A DNA stretch of 46,943 bases from Haloarculaceae archaeon (lineage in GTDB: Archaea > Halobacteriota > Halobacteria > Halobacteriales > Haloarculaceae), in assembly GCA_007122455.1 (NCBI GenBank), contig SKTU01000009.1, positions 66,744 through 113,686 of the forward strand, in the 5' to 3' direction. The notes beneath the pieces are model-generated. The model ran no database searches. It had not been told where the DNA came from and was given only the letters and a program-made list of their open reading frames with translations. Made by a program: the position numbers and the translations under genes. This document shows positions 26,674 through 34,715 of this stretch, in pieces; position 1 is the stretch's first letter; each line of letters starts with the position of its first letter.

Positions 26674-28344
26674 GTGACCCTCCGTGCGTATCGCCGGTTC
26701 ATCGTCGTCGCCTACCAGTTCCTCCCGCTCCTCCTCGCCTACGCGAGGGATCGAAATCGATTTCTGTTCTTCGGCCGGCGCCGGACCGTCTCCCCCGAGA
26801 CGCGTCGAAGGCGGGCCCGATCGCTACTGAGCTCGCTGCTTCGTCTCGGACCGACGTTCATAAAGCTCGGACAGCTCCTCTCGACCCGTCCAGACGTCCT
26901 CCCGCCGGAGTACATCAACGAGTTCGAATCGCTCCAGGACGACGTCCCGCCCGCGCCGTGGCACGAGGCCGAAGCCGTCATCGAGGCCGAACTCGGTGCG
27001 GTCGATACGGTGTTCGAGCAGTTCGACCGCGACCCCATAAGCGGCGCGAGCCTCGGGCAAGTGTACACGGCCACGATCGACGGGGAACGCGTCGCCGTCA
27101 AGGTCCGTCGTCCGGGGATCGAGGAACTCGTCGAGGCGGACCTCCGAGTAATCAGATGGACGCTCCCGCTCGTCGTCCGGTTCGTCGACGACACCCAGTC
27201 GTTTTCGCTGGAAACACTGGCCGACGAGTTCGAGAAGACGATCCGCGAGGAGATGGACTACGATCGGGAGCGGCGGATGCTGATCGAGATCGGTGACAAC
27301 CTCGCCGACAACGACCGAGTCGTGATTCCACAGGCCCTCTCGGAGTACTCGACGGACCGCGTTCTGACGATGGAGTACATCGGTGGGACGAAGATCTCCG
27401 AGGTCGAAAACCTCGACTCCCTCGGAATCGACCGAAACGACCTCGCCCGAACGCTCCAGCGGGTCTACCTCCAGATGATCGTGGAGGACGGCGTCTTCCA
27501 CGCGGACCCACACCCCGGCAACCTCGCTGTACAGGAGGACGGAACGCTCATCTTCTACGATTTCGGAATGTCGGGGCGCGTCGATCAGTTCGTCCAGGAG
27601 AAGATCGTCGAGTTCTACCTCGCGATCGCGAGGCAGGACACCGACGCGATTCTCGACACGCTCGTCGACATGGGAACGCTCTCGCCGGAAGCGGATCGGG
27701 AGGTGATGGCCAACGTCATGGAACTGGCGATCGCCGACGTCCGCGGCGAGGACATCGAGCAGTATCGGGTCCAGCAGATCATCTCGCAGGTCGAGGACAC
27801 GATCTACGAGTTCCCGCTTCGGCTGCCGCCGAACCTCGCACTGGTGCTTCGGGTCGCAACTGTCGTCGAGGGGGTTTGCGTCACGCTGGATCCGGACTTC
27901 GACTTCATCGAAGTCGCAACGAGCTACCTTCGGGAGGAAGGGTACATGGCCGAGGGAGCTCGCGAGTTCGCCGCCGACCGGGTCGCCGAGTTCCGTGATT
28001 TCGGGGAATCGAGCGTTCGCATCCCGCCGAAATTGGAGCGGACCCTGGAGCTGATCAACCGCGACGACGTGACGGTCAACGTCGAATTCGACGACCAGCT
28101 TCGACCGCTGGATCAGTTGGCCGCGCGGCTCGTCGTCGGCGGTCTCATGTCGGCGCTGGTGATGGCGGCTGCAGTTCTCTACGCGTTTTCGACGCCGGAG
28201 GCGGCAGCCGTCCCGCTGGTGGCGCTGGTTCCCATCTCCATCGCGCTGTGGCGGTCGTTCCGGAAGCGACGCGGAATCCGCGCCAAACCACAGTTCACCC
28301 GTCAGACCATGCGCGAACGGCGCGACCGGAACGGCAAGAGCTAA
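26674..28344 (+). CDS. ABC1/AarF/UbiB-type atypical kinase, membrane-associated
   Basis: A 556-residue protein of the AarF/UbiB family starting with GTG at 26674, 12 bp after the Hsp20 stop. It has the family KxGQ motif (FIKLGQLLSTRPDVLP), the lysine region VAVKVRRPGI, HADPHPGN with catalytic Asp/Asn and YDFGMSG. Two hydrophobic helices close the protein (about 485-530), so it sits at the membrane. Relatives support ubiquinone or menaquinone-type lipid biosynthesis through ATPase-like activity; the archaeal target is unknown. The basic C-terminal tail (RRDRNGKS) is in line with membrane-surface binding. Confidence 0.92.
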   Translation: MTLRAYRRFIVVAYQFLPLLLAYARDRNRFLFFGRRRTVSPETRRRRARSLLSSLLRLGPTFIKLGQLLSTRPDVLPPEYINEFESLQDDVPPAPWHEAEAVIEAELGAVDTVFEQFDRDPISGASLGQVYTATIDGERVAVKVRRPGIEELVEADLRVIRWTLPLVVRFVDDTQSFSLETLADEFEKTIREEMDYDRERRMLIEIGDNLADNDRVVIPQALSEYSTDRVLTMEYIGGTKISEVENLDSLGIDRNDLARTLQRVYLQMIVEDGVFHADPHPGNLAVQEDGTLIFYDFGMSGRVDQFVQEKIVEFYLAIARQDTDAILDTLVDMGTLSPEADREVMANVMELAIADVRGEDIEQYRVQQIISQVEDTIYEFPLRLPPNLALVLRVATVVEGVCVTLDPDFDFIEVATSYLREEGYMAEGAREFAADRVAEFRDFGESSVRIPPKLERTLELINRDDVTVNVEFDDQLRPLDQLAARLVVGGLMSALVMAAAVLYAFSTPEAAAVPLVALVPISIALWRSFRKRRGIRAKPQFTRQTMRERRDRNGKS

Positions 28345-28374
28345 CGTTTTCATCCGGGGGGTCCTCGACCGGAT

Positions 28375-29439
28375 ATGCAGATCGCTCCGTTCGACCTCGA
28401 GCGGTGGTTCGCCGAGGTCGAACACGACGCCGACATCATGCTCGCCGAGAGCGGCGTCCGGTCGCTCGAGGCCTCGCAGTTCGACACCGACCCCGGAAAG
28501 CTCGGCTACGTGATCCCCACGAACGGGGACCCACAGCTCCGCGAACGGATCGGCAGTCTCCACGATCGAAGCGCCGACGAGACGCTTCTCACCTGCGGTG
28601 CACAGGAGGCGAACCTGCTCGCGTTTCTCTCCGCCATGGGCGAACACGCCGTCGCCGTCACGCCGACGTACGGCTCCCTGACCGCTCTCCCCGACTCCCT
28701 CGGGGAGGTGACGACCGTGCCGCTGGAGCCGGGGTCGTGGTCGCTGGATCCGGAGGCGGTCGTCGAAGCGATCCGCCCGGAGACAGCGGTAGTCGTGATC
28801 AACAACCCGAACAACCCGACAGGACGGTATCACGACGCCGAACGCGTCCGAGCGATCTACGAGGCGTGCGCCGACGCCGGCGTCTATCTGCTCTGCGACG
28901 AAGTGTACCGACTCCTCTCGCCGGACCCTGCGCCACCGGTCGCGAGCTACGGCCGATACGGCATCTCGACGGGGAGCCTCTCGAAGGCGTTCGGCCTCGC
29001 CGGACTCAGATTCGGTTGGCTCTGCGGCCCTCGGTCGGTCGTCGAAACCGCGTGGAACTGGAAGGACTACACGACGATCTCGACGGGGATCATCGACCAG
29101 CACGTCGCCGAGCAGGCGTTCGAGCGCTCCGACGAACTACTGGCGGAGAGTCGACAGCTCGCCACCGAACATCGAGAGATTGTCGCCGCCTTCGTCTCGG
29201 AGCACGGGCTATCGTGGTACGAACCGGACTGCAGCGTCAACGCGTTCGTCGAGGTCCCGGACGGCTTCGCGACCGGGAGCTCCTTCTGTCGTCGACTCGT
29301 CGAGGAGGAGTCCGTCGTGCTGGCACCGGGTGACGCGTTCGGCCACCCGGACAGGTTCCGGATCGGCTACGGGCTGGAGCGTTCAGAGCTCGAGGAGGGC
29401 CTCGAACGCGTCGGGGCGTTTCTCGAACGGCACGCCTGA
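28375..29439 (+). CDS. Class I/II pyridoxal-phosphate aminotransferase
   Basis: A 354-residue fold-type I aminotransferase. The PLP lysine lies in GSLSKAFGLAGLRFGW, with the Asn motif NNPNNPTGRY, CDEVYRLL (Asp that contacts the PLP ring) and the C-terminal Arg in FRIGYG. It is a little shorter than typical aspartate or aromatic aminotransferases because of a trimmed N-terminus, similar to histidinol-phosphate or capreomycidine-synthase-like members. The substrate is not evident. A TATA-like ACGTTTTCA element is about 27 bp before the ATG. It is convergent with the arsenite methyltransferase gene, with 6 bp between the stops. Confidence 0.9.
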   Translation: MQIAPFDLERWFAEVEHDADIMLAESGVRSLEASQFDTDPGKLGYVIPTNGDPQLRERIGSLHDRSADETLLTCGAQEANLLAFLSAMGEHAVAVTPTYGSLTALPDSLGEVTTVPLEPGSWSLDPEAVVEAIRPETAVVVINNPNNPTGRYHDAERVRAIYEACADAGVYLLCDEVYRLLSPDPAPPVASYGRYGISTGSLSKAFGLAGLRFGWLCGPRSVVETAWNWKDYTTISTGIIDQHVAEQAFERSDELLAESRQLATEHREIVAAFVSEHGLSWYEPDCSVNAFVEVPDGFATGSSFCRRLVEEESVVLAPGDAFGHPDRFRIGYGLERSELEEGLERVGAFLERHA

Positions 29440-29445
29440 GACGCC

Positions 29446-30222
29446 CTAGTCGGGTTTTCGAGCCTCGATCGACGCCGAAACCAGGAAGTCGCTGAGATCG
29501 AGTTCGTCGTCCCACTCGCGGATGAACGACTCACTCTCCGCCTTCGGCTCGATCGCGATGTCGACGAAGCCGGCCTCGTCGAGATACTCCCTCAGCTCCT
29601 CGATCCGTGAGGCACCGGCGACACAGGCCGACACGGACTCCGGATCCGCCCGAAGCCCGTCCGGAACTGCCGCGGTCAGGACGACGTCCGATACCGCGAC
29701 TCTGCCCCCGGGACGGAGCGCGCGAAACGCCTCCGAGAACACTTGCGGCTTGTTCGGCGAGAGGTTGATCACGCAGTTCGAGATGACGACGTCGATCGTT
29801 TCGTCGGCGATCGGCAGGTGCTCTATCTCGCCGAGTCGGAACTCGACGTTCGACGCGTCGTTTCGTTCGACGTTCTTTCGGGCACGCTCGATCATCTCGG
29901 GCGTCATATCTACGCCGACGACTCGTCCCCGTTCACCGATCTGTTCGGCCGCGAGAAAGCAGTCGAAACCCGCACCCGAGCCGAGGTCGAGTACGTGCTC
30001 ACCGGGGGATAACGATGCGATTGCGGTCGGATTACCACAGCCCAGACCGAGGTTCGCATCCGCCACCGCGTCGATCTCGGAGTCGGAGTAGCCGACGTCC
30101 TCCGCGCGACTCTCGGGATCGGCACGATCAGTTCCACCGCAGCAGTCGCTCTCTTCGGTGGCGAGTCTGGCGTACCGTTCCCGAACCGCCCGCCGCTGTT
30201 CGGCGGGGTCGAGCTCAGACAT
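29446..30222 (-). CDS. arsM: Arsenite methyltransferase
   Basis: A 258-residue SAM-dependent methyltransferase converting arsenite to methylated arsenicals in the cytoplasm. The SAM motif is VLDLGSGAGFDCFLAA. Three conserved As-binding cysteines are visible: Cys62 (LGLGCGNP), Cys150 (VISNCVINLSP) and Cys200 (SACVAGA), with a further CC pair at 27-28 (SDCCGG) as in many ArsM. Its ATG overlaps the stop of the upstream arsR-family gene by 8 bp, so regulator and enzyme are coupled. Archaeal homologues of this layout occur in halophiles. The resistance role is inferred from family and operon. Confidence 0.95.
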   Translation of the reverse strand: MSELDPAEQRRAVRERYARLATEESDCCGGTDRADPESRAEDVGYSDSEIDAVADANLGLGCGNPTAIASLSPGEHVLDLGSGAGFDCFLAAEQIGERGRVVGVDMTPEMIERARKNVERNDASNVEFRLGEIEHLPIADETIDVVISNCVINLSPNKPQVFSEAFRALRPGGRVAVSDVVLTAAVPDGLRADPESVSACVAGASRIEELREYLDEAGFVDIAIEPKAESESFIREWDDELDLSDFLVSASIEARKPD

Positions 30223-30556
30223 CGTCGCTCACCCGACTCGACTCGACCGCCTCGAGGAGCGTCGCTCCCAGCGGTGTCACTCCGTAATAGCGCCATCGTC
30301 CGTCCTTCCGGCGGGAGAGCACTCCGGCGTCGTGAAGCCGCGAGAGCGCCTGGCTGACTGCGCCCTGACTGACGTTTAGCTCCGCGTGCAGTTCACAGAC
30401 GCAGACGTCGCCATCGTGGTCTGCAATCAGCCGGAGCGCCTCGTACCTCGTCCGGTTTCCGAGCGCCGAAAAGACGCGGACGCCGTGAGCGAGTTCGGCG
30501 TCGCCTGGCGGTCCATCTTCCCCCGTGATCGGTTCTGCTCGCTGATTCGAACTCAT
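30215..30556 (-). CDS. arsR: ArsR-family winged-helix metalloregulator
   Basis: A 113-residue dimeric repressor starting at ATG 30556 (MSSNQRAEP). The wHTH includes VFSALGNRTRYEALRLI and the metal-box-like DVCVCELHAELNVSQGAVSQAL, where the CVC pair is the usual As(III)/Sb(III) sensor position of ArsR proteins. RRKDGRWRYYGVT is the wing. It should leave its operator when arsenite binds, allowing transcription of itself and arsM. An in-frame ATG at 30580 is inside the promoter region. I prefer 30556, because a TATA-like AAATTAGT element (30583-30590) lies 30 bp upstream and a palindrome stands between. Confidence 0.9.
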   Translation of the reverse strand: MSSNQRAEPITGEDGPPGDAELAHGVRVFSALGNRTRYEALRLIADHDGDVCVCELHAELNVSQGAVSQALSRLHDAGVLSRRKDGRWRYYGVTPLGATLLEAVESSRVSDDV

Positions 30557-30566
30557 CTCATCGTTC

Positions 30567-30590
30567 ACTAATATTAGCATCCACTAATTT
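30567..30590 (-). promoter_or_regulatory. arsR promoter and putative ArsR operator
   Basis: The minus strand holds a TATA-like AAATTAGT (30583-30590), then the perfect palindrome CTAATATTAG (30568-30577). The heptamer ATTAGTG occurs twice, 15 bp apart. The palindrome lies between TATA and the chosen start, where a repressor would block initiation. This is the natural site for the encoded ArsR protein. The symmetry is read directly; binding is inference. Confidence 0.5.
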
Positions 30591-30645
30591 GTATCGATTC
30601 AGGAGCAGCCGCTGGACACGGGTGAAAACAGCGACGAACGGGACG

Positions 30646-32241
30646 TCAGTCGGCGCTCAGAACGGTACCGACACCCTTCGAACTCCCCTCTCGGAAGACG
30701 AACCGCTGTCCCTCTTCGACGAGGTAGGGACGGAACTTGAACCGGATCGTGGCGCGTCCGGTGTCCCCCGGAAGTAGCTGTCCGTCCACGGGGTAGATCG
30801 ACGCCGTCTCGCTGACCGTTTCGAGGTGGACGACCGGTTCGTATCCCTCGTCGATCCGCGTCGGATGGTTCAGCACCATCACCTCCGCCTCGAACTCCCG
30901 AACCGGCTCCGGTTCGGATCCGCGAGGCAGCAACACCATTCCGCGCTCGAGATCCGCTTCGGCGATCCCCTTCAGTGCGATGCCGACGATCCGTCCGGCG
31001 GCCGCCTCGTCGACCCGGTGGTAGTGCATCTCGATCGACCGTACCTCGACCTCACGGAACTCGCCGTCGGCGAGCGGACCGACGAGGAGTTCGTCGCCGG
31101 CCTCGACGAACCCGGATCGGATCGTTCCGGAGGCGACCGCGCCGACGCCGGTCACGTTGTACGTGCGGTCGATGTACATCGAGAACGAGCCCGCCTCGGT
31201 GGACGTCTTCGGGAGCCGCTCGAAGAGCGAATCCAGCACGTCGAGTCCCTCCATTGTCACGGCGCTCGTACTGACGAGCGGAACGACCTGCTCGTCGATC
31301 TCTTCGATCGCCGTCTCGATCCCGTGGCGTGCGATCGAAAGCGGGGTCCGACCGGCGTTACGCAGTAACCGCTCGACTTCCCGCTCGACGTCGGCGACCC
31401 GCTCGTCGGAGACGGCGTCGACCTTCGTGATCGCGACGATCGTCGGTAGCTCCGTCGCGAGGAGGATCCCGAGGTGTTCCCGCGTCGTCCTGGTCGGACC
31501 GTCGTCGGCGGCGACGACGAGGAGCCCGTAGTCGAGCTTCTGTCCCACCAGTCCCCGAATCGTGGTTCGAAGCCACGGCTCGTGGCCGACGGTGTCGACG
31601 AAGGAGACGAGCCGATCGGCCTCGGCGACGACCCCGGCACGGTCGCTCTTCCGGTTCGGGTTCTCCATCCGGATCGGCTCGTCGTCGCTGAACCCGTAGA
31701 CACCGTAGGAGAGATCCGCCGAGAGCCCCCGTTCGACCTCGTGCGGTTGGACGTCCAGATATCCACGAGTACCGCCCTGGCCGTCGTCTGCCGATCCCGT
31801 GACGATAGAGCCGACGAGCGTCGATTTGCCGTGGTCGACGTGTCCCGCAGTCCCGACGACGATGTGGTCGTCGTCGACGTCCAGCATCGCACCCTCCCGG
31901 ATCGTTGCGACGCCGACGAGGCCGCCCCCGTCGACGCCCCACGTCTCGACGTCGTCGATGTGTGCGCCCGCCTCCTCGGCGAGCAGCGAGAGCACGTCCA
32001 TCGACTCGGAGAACACTGTCGGCTCGACGCCCGCGATGCCACCGTCGTCGGTCACTCCGAGTACGTACGTTGCCTCGCCGCCACCGGAGAGAACCCGGTG
32101 CCGAAGCTGGGCGGCGAGTGATTCCAGTCGACCGTCAGCCAGGTGAACCGATCGAGTGAGACGCTCCTTGAATTCGACGCTGCCACCCTCCCGCTCGCCC
32201 CGGTCGAGGGCGTTGCGGAGCACAGCGCGGTCGGCGCTCAT
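30646..32241 (-). CDS. GTPBP1-like translational GTPase
   Basis: A 531-residue EF-Tu-like GTPase. P-loop GHVDHGKST (133-141), DTVGHEP (216-222) and TKVD (272-275) are intact, and domains II and III follow (SMYIDRTYNVTGVGAVASGTI and KFKFRP-like strands). The first ~120 residues form an extra domain (EFKERLTR, LAAQLRHRVLSGGGEATYVLGVTDDGG) as in GTPBP1 proteins. Eukaryotic GTPBP1/2 act in ribosome rescue or mRNA turnover; the archaeal role is not settled. Switch I has the variable EVERGLSADLSYGVYGF segment. A TATA-like element (minus strand GTTAAACC) is 28 bp upstream. It may be cotranscribed with the downstream-facing pgp gene (70-bp gap). Confidence 0.92.
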   Translation of the reverse strand: MSADRAVLRNALDRGEREGGSVEFKERLTRSVHLADGRLESLAAQLRHRVLSGGGEATYVLGVTDDGGIAGVEPTVFSESMDVLSLLAEEAGAHIDDVETWGVDGGGLVGVATIREGAMLDVDDDHIVVGTAGHVDHGKSTLVGSIVTGSADDGQGGTRGYLDVQPHEVERGLSADLSYGVYGFSDDEPIRMENPNRKSDRAGVVAEADRLVSFVDTVGHEPWLRTTIRGLVGQKLDYGLLVVAADDGPTRTTREHLGILLATELPTIVAITKVDAVSDERVADVEREVERLLRNAGRTPLSIARHGIETAIEEIDEQVVPLVSTSAVTMEGLDVLDSLFERLPKTSTEAGSFSMYIDRTYNVTGVGAVASGTIRSGFVEAGDELLVGPLADGEFREVEVRSIEMHYHRVDEAAAGRIVGIALKGIAEADLERGMVLLPRGSEPEPVREFEAEVMVLNHPTRIDEGYEPVVHLETVSETASIYPVDGQLLPGDTGRATIRFKFRPYLVEEGQRFVFREGSSKGVGTVLSAD

Positions 32242-32311
32242 ACGGGTGACGGTTACGGGTACACGGGTTTAACTCTTCCCCGAAAACCGGCAGAAACAGC
32301 CGTCTGATCGG

Positions 32312-33001
32312 CTAGGCGTCGCGTATTGCGTCGATAGCCGCAAGCGTTCCGTCCGCGAACGACGCTTCGGTGACGACGTCGGCGGCCGCCCTCGCAGTTT
32401 CGTCGGCGTTGGCGACCGCGTACGCCGTGCCGACGACCTCGAACGCCTCCGCGTCGTTCGCCGAGTCGCCGATCATCGCGAACGCCTCGGGGGCAACGCC
32501 GAGGCGTTCGGCGGCCGTCCGAATCCCTGTCGCCTTGTTCACCGCTGGCGATTTCACGTGGTAGGCGTAGCCGGTGTCGACGACGTCCATCCCGCGGTTC
32601 GACGCGATTCGCTCGAGCGGACCGAGCGGCTGCTCGCGGGCGACGGCAACCTCGGTTTCGCGCCACCGGTTGACCATATCTCCCGGGGGCCAGCCCAGTT
32701 CGTGGCCGGCTGCGCGGTACGCTTCGGCGACGGCGTTTGCGCCCTCCGGATCGCCGTCGTAGACGACTTCGCCGTCCACCTCGACGTAGACGATTCCGCC
32801 GTTCTCGGCGATCACGTTCGTCGGTATCCCGCCGAACTCACAGAGCCCGACCGGATAGGGGAACGCCTTTCCGGTCGCGACGACGACCGGTGCGCGGTCG
32901 GCCCACTCGCGTAGCGGATCCAAAACGCGCGGATCGATCGATTTGTCGGGGCGGGTGAGCGTCCCGTCAATGTCGACAGCTAACGGCGGAAGCTCGGCCA
33001 T
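32312..33001 (-). CDS. pgp: Phosphoglycolate phosphatase, archaeal HAD (Cof) type
   Basis: A 229-residue HAD phosphatase of the archaeal phosphoglycolate-phosphatase subfamily. Motif I is VDIDGTLTRPD, motif II is ATGK (VVVATGKAFP), a lysine occurs in SPAVNKATGI, and motif IV is MIGDSANDAEAF. The C2 cap is inserted after residue 80 (IAENGGIVYVEVDGE). It hydrolyses 2-phosphoglycolate to glycolate and phosphate. The gene lies 50 bp downstream of the J-domain gene and 70 bp upstream of the GTPBP1-like gene, all on the minus strand. Glycolate from this step could feed the FAD/Fe-S oxidase at 9902-12931; that is inference. Confidence 0.9.
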   Translation of the reverse strand: MAELPPLAVDIDGTLTRPDKSIDPRVLDPLREWADRAPVVVATGKAFPYPVGLCEFGGIPTNVIAENGGIVYVEVDGEVVYDGDPEGANAVAEAYRAAGHELGWPPGDMVNRWRETEVAVAREQPLGPLERIASNRGMDVVDTGYAYHVKSPAVNKATGIRTAAERLGVAPEAFAMIGDSANDAEAFEVVGTAYAVANADETARAAADVVTEASFADGTLAAIDAIRDA

Positions 33002-33051
33002 ACTCGAACGAGCGGGACGGAGCTACGAATCCGTTCCGTCTCCGCGGCGCC

Positions 33052-33480
33052 TCATTCGACCAGTCGCTCGTAAGCCTCGGTGATCTGCTTGAACGCTTCC
33101 TCGTCGCCACCGCGATCGGGGTGGACCTCCTTCACCGCCTCCCGATAGGCACGCTTGATCTCCGCCTCGGAGGCATCGGTCTCGAGACCGAGGCGTCGAT
33201 ACGCCTCCGCCGCGGACGTCTCCGGCTGGGTCCTCGCCTGGCTCCGCGAAGATTGACTGGTTCGGCGGCCCGTTTCGCGAGTTCTTCGACGGGTCGTCCT
33301 GCGAACCCGATCCCGGAGCCGGCCGCTGGCGTGGTACCAGAAGAAGTAGGTCGCGATCCCCATCGGCAGCGAAGCGAAGAGGACGAACGGCTCCCGGAGC
33401 ACGGCCGCGATCGTCACGAGGAGTGCGGTCATCGCGCCGAAGGCGACTGCGAGCGCGGCGACGAGCCGAGTGGGCTGCAC
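33052..33480 (-). CDS. Membrane-anchored J-domain protein
   Basis: A 142-residue protein with two hydrophobic segments at the start (about 8-27 and 31-48), a basic Arg/Thr/Ser linker, and a C-terminal J domain (about 88-142). The J domain has [20 protein letters not shown] and the essential HPD motif in [12 protein letters not shown]. It should recruit and stimulate DnaK at the membrane. The order, with the J domain at the C-terminal end after membrane helices, is unlike classic DnaJ. It begins with GTG at 33480. A TATA-like element near 33518-33527 reads well in both directions and may serve this gene and the zinc-finger gene. Confidence 0.85.
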   Translation of the reverse strand: MQPTRLVAALAVAFGAMTALLVTIAAVLREPFVLFASLPMGIATYFFWYHASGRLRDRVRRTTRRRTRETGRRTSQSSRSQARTQPETSAAEAYRRLGLETDASEAEIKRAYREAVKEVHPDRGGDEEAFKQITEAYERLVE

Positions 33481-33549
33481 GCGACGATCTACTCGCCGCG
33501 GAACCGTAAGCGTCCCGGGGTTTAAGCGCGAGTACGATCAAGGACGATC

Positions 33550-33717
33550 ATGAGTGTCGCGGGGCTCTGTTCGATCTGTGAGATCGGATCCGTCGTCGAC
33601 GGCTGTGATCGGTGCGGCCGACTCGTCTGCGAGGATCACTACGACCGCAAGTCGGGGCTCTGCGTCGAATGCAGTCGTGAAATATCGCAAAGTGAGCGGG
33701 ACGACCGCCGGTTTTGA
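33550..33717 (+). CDS. 55-residue zinc-finger protein
   Basis: A short gene (ATG 33550, TGA ending 33717) encoding 55 residues with seven Cys and one His: C7-x2-C10, C19-x2-C22, C27-x2-H30 and C38-x2-C41. This gives eight possible ligands, enough for two zinc ions in a cross-brace-like or treble-clef arrangement. A TATA-like GTTTAAGC (33519-33526) lies 28 bp upstream, supporting a real leaderless gene. The Lys/Arg-containing tail suggests a nucleic-acid or protein contact, but no function is known to me. It is short enough to be missed by length filters. Confidence 0.7.
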   Translation: MSVAGLCSICEIGSVVDGCDRCGRLVCEDHYDRKSGLCVECSREISQSERDDRRF

Positions 33718-33803
33718 GTCCCGTCGATCGAGCGAATGCGACTCGCGGCTGAGCCGCATTGGACCATAGCTATTTACCTCTTTTCCACAGAGGAACGAAT
33801 GGT

Positions 33804-34715
33804 ATGTCCAATCAAACAGTCGGTTTCGTCGGGCTCGGCATCATGGGCCTTCCGATGGCAAAGAACCTCGTCGACGGCGGCTACGACGTCGTCGGATACA
33901 ACCGCTCTCCGGAGCCAACGCAGGAGCTCGTCGACTACGGCGGGAGCGACGGCGGCTCGCCCGCCGGCGTCGCCGACGCGGCGGACGTCGTCCTGCTCTG
34001 TCTCCCGGACTCCCCCGACGTGGAAAACGTCGTCCTCGGGGAAGGCGAGGAGAGCGATCCAGTCGTAGAGGCACTCTCCGAGGGGATGGTCGTCATCGAC
34101 CACTCGACGATCTCGCCGACCGTCGCCGAACGCGTCGCCGAACGCGTCGCCGACGTCGGGGCGACGATGCTCGATGCGCCGATCTCCGGCGGCGAGAGCG
34201 GCGCGATCGAGGGAACGCTCTCGATCATGGTCGGCGGCGACGAGGAGACGCTCGAGGCGAACCGCGACATCCTCGAGACGATGGGCGAGACCGTCACCCA
34301 CTGCGGGCCGAGCGGTGCCGGACAGACAACGAAGGCGTGCAACCAGATCGTCGTTGCCGCACAGATGGTCGGCGTCAGCGAGGCACTGGTGTTCGCGGAC
34401 AACGCCGGCGCCGACCTCGAGGCCGTCGTCGAGGCGATCAGTGGCGGTGCGGCGGGCTGTTGGACGCTCGACAACCGCGCGCCGAACATGATCCACGGTG
34501 GGTTCGATCCCGGCTTCTTCGCCGAATACCAGTACAAGGACCTCCGGATCGCGACCGACGCCGGGGAGGCGTTCGGTTCGCCGATGCCGCAGACGTCGCT
34601 CGCTCACGAACTCTACAAGACGATGGTCGAAAACGGGATGGGCCGGGACGACAACTCCGGCGTCATGCAGGTGCTGGAGATGATGTCCGGATCGGAAGCC
34701 CGCGTCGACGACTAG
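33804..34715 (+). CDS. Beta-hydroxyacid dehydrogenase (2-hydroxy-3-oxopropionate reductase/3-hydroxyisobutyrate dehydrogenase type)
   Basis: A 303-residue NAD(P)-dependent enzyme from ATG 33804. It has the N-terminal nucleotide site GFVGLGIMGLPMAKNL, the substrate motif DAPISGGESGAIEGTL, the catalytic lysine in SGAGQTTKACNQI and the C-terminal KDLRIA. The family reduces tartronate semialdehyde to glycerate or oxidises 3-hydroxyisobutyrate; sequence alone does not decide. A TATA-like element (TATTTACC, about 33771) lies 30 bp upstream. A 12-bp repeat encodes VAERVAERVA. The 86 bp before it contain a short GCGGC/GCCGC hairpin (33745-33757). Its TAG overlaps the convergent pyrF stop by 4 bp. Confidence 0.9.
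   Translation: MSNQTVGFVGLGIMGLPMAKNLVDGGYDVVGYNRSPEPTQELVDYGGSDGGSPAGVADAADVVLLCLPDSPDVENVVLGEGEESDPVVEALSEGMVVIDHSTISPTVAERVAERVADVGATMLDAPISGGESGAIEGTLSIMVGGDEETLEANRDILETMGETVTHCGPSGAGQTTKACNQIVVAAQMVGVSEALVFADNAGADLEAVVEAISGGAAGCWTLDNRAPNMIHGGFDPGFFAEYQYKDLRIATDAGEAFGSPMPQTSLAHELYKTMVENGMGRDDNSGVMQVLEMMSGSEARVDD

Noticed and set aside
26824-29103. Very long minus-strand frame (759 codons) opposite the UbiB and aminotransferase genes
   Set aside because: Composition is antisense-like, no conserved motif, and both plus-strand genes have complete catalytic motifs.
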